64,000 bases of DNA from Streptomyces sp. CA-210063 (GTDB taxonomy: Bacteria; Actinomycetota; Actinomycetes; Streptomycetales; Streptomycetaceae), in NCBI RefSeq assembly GCF_024612015.1, contig NZ_CP102512.1:8060001-8124000 (forward strand). Direction: 5' to 3'. Positions 59,366 through 64,000 of this stretch are shown piece by piece. Position numbers and translations under genes: made by a program. Position 1 is the first letter of the stretch; each line of letters begins with the position of its first letter. The notes beneath the pieces are model-generated. The model was given only the letters and a program-made list of their open reading frames with translations, ran no database searches and was not told where the DNA came from.

Positions 59366-59602
59366 GTGGTTATGGGGTTCTCGATCGCCCTGATCGTCTT
59401 CAGCCTGCTGATGATGCTGCTGGTGCTGATGCACAAGGGCAAGGGCGGCGGCCTCTCCGACATGTTCGGTGGCGGCATGCAGTCCTCCGTCGGCGGCTCC
59501 TCGGTCGCCGAGCGCAACCTCGACCGCATCACCGTCGTGGTCGGTCTGCTGTGGTTCGCGTGCATTGTCGTACTCGGCATCCTCATGAAGGTCAACAACT
59601 GA
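59366..59602 (+). CDS. secG: Preprotein translocase subunit SecG
   Basis: This small Sec translocon subunit has two transmembrane helices (IALIVFSLLMMLLVLM and ITVVVGLLWFACIVVLGILM) around a GKGGGLSDMFGGGMQSS loop, the family signature. It is 78 residues from GTG 59366; ATG 59372 is the alternative. It follows tpiA by about 100 bp, a conserved arrangement. Confidence 0.95.
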   Translation: MVMGFSIALIVFSLLMMLLVLMHKGKGGGLSDMFGGGMQSSVGGSSVAERNLDRITVVVGLLWFACIVVLGILMKVNN

Positions 59603-59658
59603 CCGTCAGCCACGACGCCGGCGAAACAACGCGTCACGGACGCACCAATCCGCACGTA

Positions 59659-59707
59659 AAGCCCCATGCTGGGTACGCGACTTCGAGCGCGGCCTATCAT
59701 GGGGCTT
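59659..59707 (+). terminator. Terminator after secG
   Basis: Arms AAGCCCCATG (59659-59668) and CATGGGGCTT (59698-59707) are perfect, with a 29-nt loop. They lie about 57 bp beyond the secG stop. Confidence 0.7.
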
Positions 59708-59778
59708 GCGTCTGGGGGCAGGAGGTAACTCCCATCACTGGACGCGCGTTGGGCCTTACGTAGACTGAGGCGCTCGCA

Positions 59779-59805
59779 GCGAAGCGAAACGCCGACTCGC
59801 TTCGC
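59779..59805 (+). promoter_or_regulatory. Leader hairpin of the rbpA-family gene
   Basis: GCGAAGCGA (59779-59787) and TCGCTTCGC (59797-59805) form a 9-bp inverted repeat just before the GGGAG ribosome-binding site of the next gene. TAGACT at 59761 is a possible -10. Role unknown. Confidence 0.45.
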
Positions 59806-59832
59806 CGCACCATCACGCAGGGAGTTACGACC

Positions 59833-60168
59833 GTGGCAAGTGGCAACGCGATCCGAGGAAGCCGGGTCGGGGCGGGGCCGATGGGCGAAGCCGAGCGCGG
59901 CGAGTCCGCACCCCGGCTGCGCATCTCCTTCTGGTGCTCCAACGGACACGAGACCCAGCCGAGCTTCGCCAGCGACGCACAGGTCCCCGACACCTGGGAC
60001 TGCCCGCGCTGCGGCTTCCCGGCCGGACAGGACCGGGACAACCCACCGGACCCACCGCGCACCGAGCCCTACAAGACCCACCTCGCCTATGTGCGGGAGC
60101 GGCGCAGCGACGCGGACGGCGAGGCGATCCTTGCCGAGGCGCTCGCCAAACTGCGGGGCGAGATCTAG
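59833..60168 (+). CDS. rbpA: RNA polymerase-binding protein, RbpA family
   Basis: This actinobacterial RNA polymerase accessory protein stabilises sigma-holoenzyme and promoter complexes. The order matches RbpA: IRGSRVGAGP at the start, a zinc-binding core with CSNGHETQPSF and WDCPRCGFPAG, a linker (DPPRTEPYKTHLAYVRERRS) and the sigma-interacting C-terminal helix. It is 111 residues. Several core residues differ from the canonical mycobacterial protein, so this could be the second paralogue (RbpB-like) found in Streptomyces. GTG 59833 has GGGAG eight bases upstream. Confidence 0.88.
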   Translation: MASGNAIRGSRVGAGPMGEAERGESAPRLRISFWCSNGHETQPSFASDAQVPDTWDCPRCGFPAGQDRDNPPDPPRTEPYKTHLAYVRERRSDADGEAILAEALAKLRGEI

Positions 60169-60177
60169 GAGTTGAAA

Positions 60178-60214
60178 CCGGCCGGGCACCTGGGGGTGCC
60201 TGGCCGGAGGTTTT
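60178..60214 (+). terminator. Intrinsic terminator after rbpA
   Basis: Arms CCGGCCGGGCACC (60178-60190) and GGTGCCTGGCCGG (60195-60207) pair with one G-U, with a 4-nt loop, followed by TTTT at 60211-60214. This is the most classical terminator in the window. Confidence 0.92.
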
Positions 60215-60225
60215 CGGGTACATGT

Positions 60226-60272
60226 AGCGCCCCCAAAGGGGCGCGGGGAACTGCGCGACCAGCCACGACGGT
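60226..60272 (+). repeat. Intergenic hairpin repeat, copy 2
   Basis: GCGCCCCCAAAGGGGCGCGG followed by GGAACTGCGCGACCAGCC is the same element as at 47450-47500, in the opposite orientation. It lies directly after the rbpA terminator. Confidence 0.82.
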
Positions 60273-60332
60273 CCGCAGCGAACCGACCACCGCAGTTCCG
60301 GTTTCTCATGTTCCGGCCAAGCCCGATCGTCT

Positions 60333-60933
60333 GTGGGGCCACCTGCGATGTGTCCATCGAATCGCTTGGGGCACGTGGCATCGGTCGAGTCGGCGGCAGC
60401 CGCACGCGGGGCCGTCGCCGACCGGGTGGATCAGCGGCGGGCCAGGTGGATCGTGGATGTGGTGCGCGGTCTGCTGGTGGCGTGCTTCGCGGTGGCCGTA
60501 GCGCTCGGCCACGCCTCCCTCGCCCTGCTGACAGCGCTCGCCTTCGCGCTGACCACACTCCAGACGCTCTTCGACAACGCGGCCACGGCCCTGCTGCCCG
60601 CCCTGGTCGCCGGCGGAGATCGCCGCCGGGCTGCGGACGCTGTGGCGGGACAAGCCTCTGCGCGGGCAACGCCGGGTTCGCGGCGGCCATGGCCGGGTAC
60701 ACGGTCGGCAGCCTCGCCGGGGGAGCGCCTTCCGGACCCTCGGGGTGGCCGGGGCACCCCTGGGCGCCCTGCTGGGCGGGGCCGTCGCCACGACCTGGGG
60801 GCTGAACACCCCCGCGCTGCTCGCCGCCGCCTTCTTCGTCCTGTCCGTCGCCGCGCTGATACCGGCGCTCAAGTCGGACGTATCTGTTGTTGAGCCGGAC
60901 GACGACGCGACGACAGCTCGTGTTCCGTCGTGA
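60333..60933 (+). pseudogene. Decayed MFS transporter gene
   Basis: Fragments of an MFS_3-type exporter are visible in two frames. RARWIVDVVRGLLVACFAVA to LFDNAATALLPALVAGG (about 60440-60620) is the loop 2-3 to helix 4 region. After a frameshift and loss of middle helices comes LGVAGAPLGALLGGAVATTW to FFVLSVAALIPAL (about 60740-60880), ending at 60933. The true N-terminus and about half of the twelve helices are absent. No intact reading frame remains. Confidence 0.82.
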
Positions 60934-61007
60934 TCAATTAGGTTGGGACCGGCAGCGGGGCAAGCTACGCAGGCAGGACCAGGTAGGAAAGAAGGCTGAA
61001 GTCCGAG

Positions 61008-62663
61008 ATGAACGCAGAAAGCCGTACCAGGCTCAACCAGACGCCGGAGTGGACCGCGCTGGCCGCGCACCGGGAGCAGCTGGGGGATGTGCAGCTGCGT
61101 GAGCTGTTCGCGGCCGAACCGGGGCGCGGCGCCGGGTACACGCTGGAGGTCGGCGATCTGCACGTCGACTACTCCAAGCATCTGGTCACCGACGAGACGC
61201 TGCGGCTGCTGCGCGAGCTGGCCGCCGCGACCGACGTGTTCGGGCTGCGGGACGCCATGTTCCGCGGCGAGAAGATCAACACCACCGAGGACCGTGCCGT
61301 CCTGCACACCGCGCTGCGCGCCCCGCGTGACGCGGTGATCGAGGTGGACGGCGAGAACGTGGTGCCGGGTGTGCACGCCGTTCTCGACAAGATGAGCGGT
61401 TTCGCCGAGCGGATCCGCTCCGGAGCGTGGACCGGCCACACCGGCCGGCGCATCAAGAACATCGTGAACATCGGCATCGGCGGCTCCGACCTGGGTCCGG
61501 CGATGGCGTACGAGGTGCTGCGCTCCTACACCGACCGCGATCTGACCGTCCGTTTCGTGTCGAACGTGGACGGGGCCGACCTCCACGAGGCGGTCCGGGA
61601 CCTGGACGCGGCGGAGACGCTCTTCATCATCGCCTCGAAGACGTTCACCACGATCGAGACGATCACCAACGCGACCTCCGCGCGCGACTGGCTGCTCACC
61701 GAGCTGAAGGCGGGGCAGGAGGCGGTCGCCAAGCACTTCGTGGCGCTGTCGACGAACGCCGAGAAGGTGTCGGACTTCGGTATCGACACGGCCAACATGT
61801 TCGAGTTCTGGGACTGGGTCGGCGGCCGGTACTCGTACGACTCGGCGATCGGGCTGTCGCTGATGCTCGCGATCGGTCCGGACCGCTTCCGGGAGATGCT
61901 CGACGGGTTCCGGATCGTCGACGAGCACTTCCGTACGGCGCCCGCCGAGTCCAATGTGCCGCTGCTCCTTGGCCTGTTGGGCATCTGGTACGGCAACTTC
62001 CATGACGCGCAGTCGCACGCGGTGCTGCCGTACAGCCACTATCTGTCCAAGTTCACGGCCTACTTGCAGCAGCTGGACATGGAGTCCAACGGCAAGTACG
62101 TGGGCCGGGACGGCCTGCCGGTGGAGTGGCAGACCGGGCCGGTGGTGTGGGGCACGCCGGGCACGAACGGGCAGCACGCGTACTACCAGTTGATCCACCA
62201 GGGCACGAAGCTGATCCCGGCGGACTTCATCGGCTTCGCCGAGCCGGTCGCCGATCTGCTGCCCGGACTGGTCCCCCAGCACGATCTGCTGATGGCCAAC
62301 TTCTTCGCCCAGACCCAGGCGCTGGCCTTCGGCAAGACGCCGGACGAGGTGCGGGCCGAGGGGGTGCCGGAGGAGCTGGTGCCGCACAAGACGTTCAAGG
62401 GGAACCACCCGACGACGACGATCCTGGCGAAGGAGCTGACCCCGTCGGTGCTGGGGCAGCTGATCGCCCTCTACGAGCACAAGGTGTTCGTCCAGGGTGC
62501 CGTCTGGAACATCGACTCCTTCGACCAGTGGGGCGTCGAACTGGGCAAGGTCCTCGCCAAGCGGGTCGAGCCGGCGCTGACGGAGGGGGCCGAGGTGCCG
62601 GGGCTCGACGAGTCCACGAAGGCACTGGTCGCCAAGTACCGGGCGCTGCGCGGGCGGCAGTAG
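61008..62663 (+). CDS. pgi: Glucose-6-phosphate isomerase
   Basis: The enzyme interconverts glucose 6-phosphate and fructose 6-phosphate. The motifs [35 protein letters not shown], the PGI signature [16 protein letters not shown], and [20 protein letters not shown] with catalytic His are all present. It is 551 residues, matching the long bacterial form. ATG 61008 has AAGAAGG about 12 bases upstream, which is slightly far. Confidence 0.99.
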   Translation: MNAESRTRLNQTPEWTALAAHREQLGDVQLRELFAAEPGRGAGYTLEVGDLHVDYSKHLVTDETLRLLRELAAATDVFGLRDAMFRGEKINTTEDRAVLHTALRAPRDAVIEVDGENVVPGVHAVLDKMSGFAERIRSGAWTGHTGRRIKNIVNIGIGGSDLGPAMAYEVLRSYTDRDLTVRFVSNVDGADLHEAVRDLDAAETLFIIASKTFTTIETITNATSARDWLLTELKAGQEAVAKHFVALSTNAEKVSDFGIDTANMFEFWDWVGGRYSYDSAIGLSLMLAIGPDRFREMLDGFRIVDEHFRTAPAESNVPLLLGLLGIWYGNFHDAQSHAVLPYSHYLSKFTAYLQQLDMESNGKYVGRDGLPVEWQTGPVVWGTPGTNGQHAYYQLIHQGTKLIPADFIGFAEPVADLLPGLVPQHDLLMANFFAQTQALAFGKTPDEVRAEGVPEELVPHKTFKGNHPTTTILAKELTPSVLGQLIALYEHKVFVQGAVWNIDSFDQWGVELGKVLAKRVEPALTEGAEVPGLDESTKALVAKYRALRGRQ

Positions 62664-62786
62664 CCGTACGGGGGCGGGGAGGCGGGCAGCCGCGCGACGT
62701 CCGCCCCCCCACCCCGGGTCTCGGTGGCCGGAAAGCCCGGTGCCCGCGGGTCTCCGTGTTCGTGACACCCAGGGTCTCGCCGGACC

Positions 62787-63503
62787 TCAATGCCCCAGCC
62801 CGGCGCCCCCGTCGACGGGGATCACGGCGCCGCGTACATAACCGGCGGTGGCCAGGAAGGCCACCGCGTCGGCGACCTCCTCGGGGGTGCCGAGGCGCCC
62901 GGCGGGGGTGCTCCGCAGCAGTTCACGGCGCTGGTCCGGGGTGAGGGCGCGGCTCATGTCGGTCGCGGTGAGACCGGGCGCGACGACGTTGCAGGTGATG
63001 TCGCGGGGGCCGAGTTCCTGGGTCAGCGAGCGGGCGAAGCCGATCAGGCCCGCCTTCGCCGCCGCGTAGTTGGTCTGGCCGGGGGCACCGCGCAGGGCGG
63101 CCGTGGAGGAGATCAGGACGATACGGCCGTGGCCCGCGCGGAGCATGCCGCGCACCGCGCGCTGGGCGACACGGAAGGCCCCGGTGAGGTTGGTGTCGAG
63201 GACGGAGGTGAAGTCCGCCTCGGTCATCCGCACCAGCAGCCGGTCGTGGGCCGCGCCCGCGCCCGCGACCAGGACCGTGACCGGGCCATGGGCCGCCTCG
63301 GCTTCCTTGAAGGCCTGGTCGACCTGGCCACTGTCCGTCACATCGCACCGTACGGCGAGGAATCCTTCGGACGCGGGGGGCTCCTCACCTCGGTAGGTGA
63401 CCGCGACCCGGTCCCCGGCGGTCGCGAAACGGCGGGCTATGGCCAGTCCGATGCCCCTGTTTCCGCCGGTGACGAAGACCGAGCGAGCTGTCGGCTGTGT
63501 CAT
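62787..63503 (-). CDS. fabG: SDR-family 3-oxoacyl-ACP reductase-like protein
   Basis: The NADP-binding TGGNRGIGLAIARRFATAG, the Ser of IVLISSTAALRG and YAAAKAGLIGFARSL form the classical SDR active site. The end, GAVIPVDGGAGLGH, is FabG-like. It is 238 residues. ATG 63503 has AAAGGGA upstream and overlaps the stop of the upstream MFS gene by four bases. Co-expression with an exporter and no fatty-acid genes nearby suggests a secondary or detoxifying reductase rather than the housekeeping FabG. Confidence 0.93.
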   Translation of the reverse strand: MTQPTARSVFVTGGNRGIGLAIARRFATAGDRVAVTYRGEEPPASEGFLAVRCDVTDSGQVDQAFKEAEAAHGPVTVLVAGAGAAHDRLLVRMTEADFTSVLDTNLTGAFRVAQRAVRGMLRAGHGRIVLISSTAALRGAPGQTNYAAAKAGLIGFARSLTQELGPRDITCNVVAPGLTATDMSRALTPDQRRELLRSTPAGRLGTPEEVADAVAFLATAGYVRGAVIPVDGGAGLGH

Positions 63504-64000
63504 CGTGCGTTCCCTTTCCGTGCCATGTCCAACGACCGTGTGTGCTCCGGACTTCCGGGTGCCGCACGGGTGCGCAGGCCCACGACGGCCACGGCGCAGC
63601 CGAGGAGGGCGAGGGCGGCGACGGCGAGCGTGGCGGCGTACATCGCGTCGAGAAAGGCGCGGTCGGCCGTGGTCGCCAGTTCGGGCAGGTTCAGGGAATC
63701 GGCGAGGGAGCGGGCGGCTTCGGCGGAGGTGCGGGCCTGTTGCTCGGCGGCCGGTGACAGGCCCTGCGTGGTGCCGGGGAGTTCGGCGTCGGCCATCCGG
63801 TCGCGGTAGACGCCGGAGAGGATCGAGCCGGCCATCGCCACGCCGAGGGTGCCGCCGACCTGCCGGGTGACGCTGTTGACGGCGGAACCGGCGCCCGCGA
63901 GCTGCGGCGGCACCCCGCGCATCATCACGGCCGTGACCGGAGTGCCGACCAGGCCCATGCCGAAGCCCTGGATCCACAGCAGCACGGCGACGACCCAGAG
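63500..64000 (-). CDS. MFS drug exporter, DHA2 (EmrB/QacA-like), C-terminal part; continues beyond window
   Basis: The visible 166 residues are the last third of a 14-helix exporter. VVAVLLWIQGFGMGLVGTP is followed by PPQLAGAGSAVNSVTRQVGG, then TLGVAMAGSIL, the conserved motif of DHA2 transporters, and a final helix (AATLAVAALALLGCAVAVVG). The gene starts outside the window. Its stop overlaps the fabG-like start (ATGA), so the two are co-translated. Substrate unknown. Confidence 0.92.
   Translation of the reverse strand, partial: LWVVAVLLWIQGFGMGLVGTPVTAVMMRGVPPQLAGAGSAVNSVTRQVGGTLGVAMAGSILSGVYRDRMADAELPGTTQGLSPAAEQQARTSAEAARSLADSLNLPELATTADRAFLDAMYAATLAVAALALLGCAVAVVGLRTRAAPGSPEHTRSLDMARKGNAR

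Noticed and set aside
62787..63503. Housekeeping FabG of fatty-acid synthesis
   Set aside because: It is coupled to an MFS exporter with no fab genes near, so a specialised role is more likely; only family-level naming is supported.
63500..64000. Secondary-metabolite cluster at the right edge
   Set aside because: Only a reductase and the end of a drug exporter are visible; no biosynthetic enzyme is present in the window.

Overview
The window is a stretch of high-GC actinobacterial chromosome, almost certainly Streptomyces. The signs are strong G/C bias at third codon positions, many GTG starts, a WhiJ-type regulatory trio, the uvrC-rapZ-yvcK-whiA operon, a gap-pgk-tpiA-secG cluster and an RbpA-family gene. 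It reads as core chromosome rather than an island. I saw no insertion sequence, prophage, CRISPR array, tRNA or rRNA.

Layout. 0-3.3 kb: a WhiJ-like trio (anti-sigma-type ATPase, HTH/DUF5753 regulator, DUF397 protein) and a DUF574-type methyltransferase. 3.4-15 kb: a membrane-tethered tyrosine phosphatase, a PEP-synthase-like phosphohistidine protein coupled to a membrane protein, a MocR-type regulator remnant, an orphan glutamate synthase small subunit, several small conserved proteins, a CBS protein, a CorA channel and a methyltransferase. 15-20.5 kb: a pseudouridine salvage pair flanked and invaded by minisatellites, a VOC protein, an alkyltransferase, a secreted GDPD and an MHYT protein. 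20.5-28 kb: uvrB followed by a metal/stress block of terD, a TerD-pseudoATPase fusion, terC behind a probable Mn riboswitch, and a Ca/H antiporter. 28-35.5 kb: an MHS transporter, an S66 peptidase, aroQ, an amino-acid ABC transporter and two small enzymes.

35.7-47.4 kb: uvrA with a histone-H1-like tail, an XRE-type protein, then the most unusual locus of the window. A receiver-only response regulator is divergent from two tandem, translationally coupled solute-binding lipoproteins. These lead directly into a large HAMP-PAS-GAF histidine kinase and then a NarL-type response regulator, with no transporter permease or ATPase nearby. The intergenic regions before the two regulator genes share the motif TTCCGGCTAGC. 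I interpret the locus as a binding-protein-dependent two-component sensory system.

47.5-52.7 kb: uvrC, rapZ, yvcK and whiA with overlapping stops and starts, linking DNA repair, cell-wall precursor control and sporulation control in one transcript. 52.9-62.7 kb: a secreted M14 carboxypeptidase, then glycolysis (gap, pgk, tpiA), secG, an rbpA-family gene, a decayed MFS gene and pgi. The window ends in a fabG-like reductase coupled to an MFS drug-exporter gene that runs off the edge.

Two clear pseudogene remnants (MocR at 8.1-8.4 kb, MFS at 60.3-60.9 kb), several in-gene or gene-edge tandem repeats, and two copies of an intergenic hairpin repeat are the main signs of local genome change. All assignments come from reading the sequence; no database search was run.
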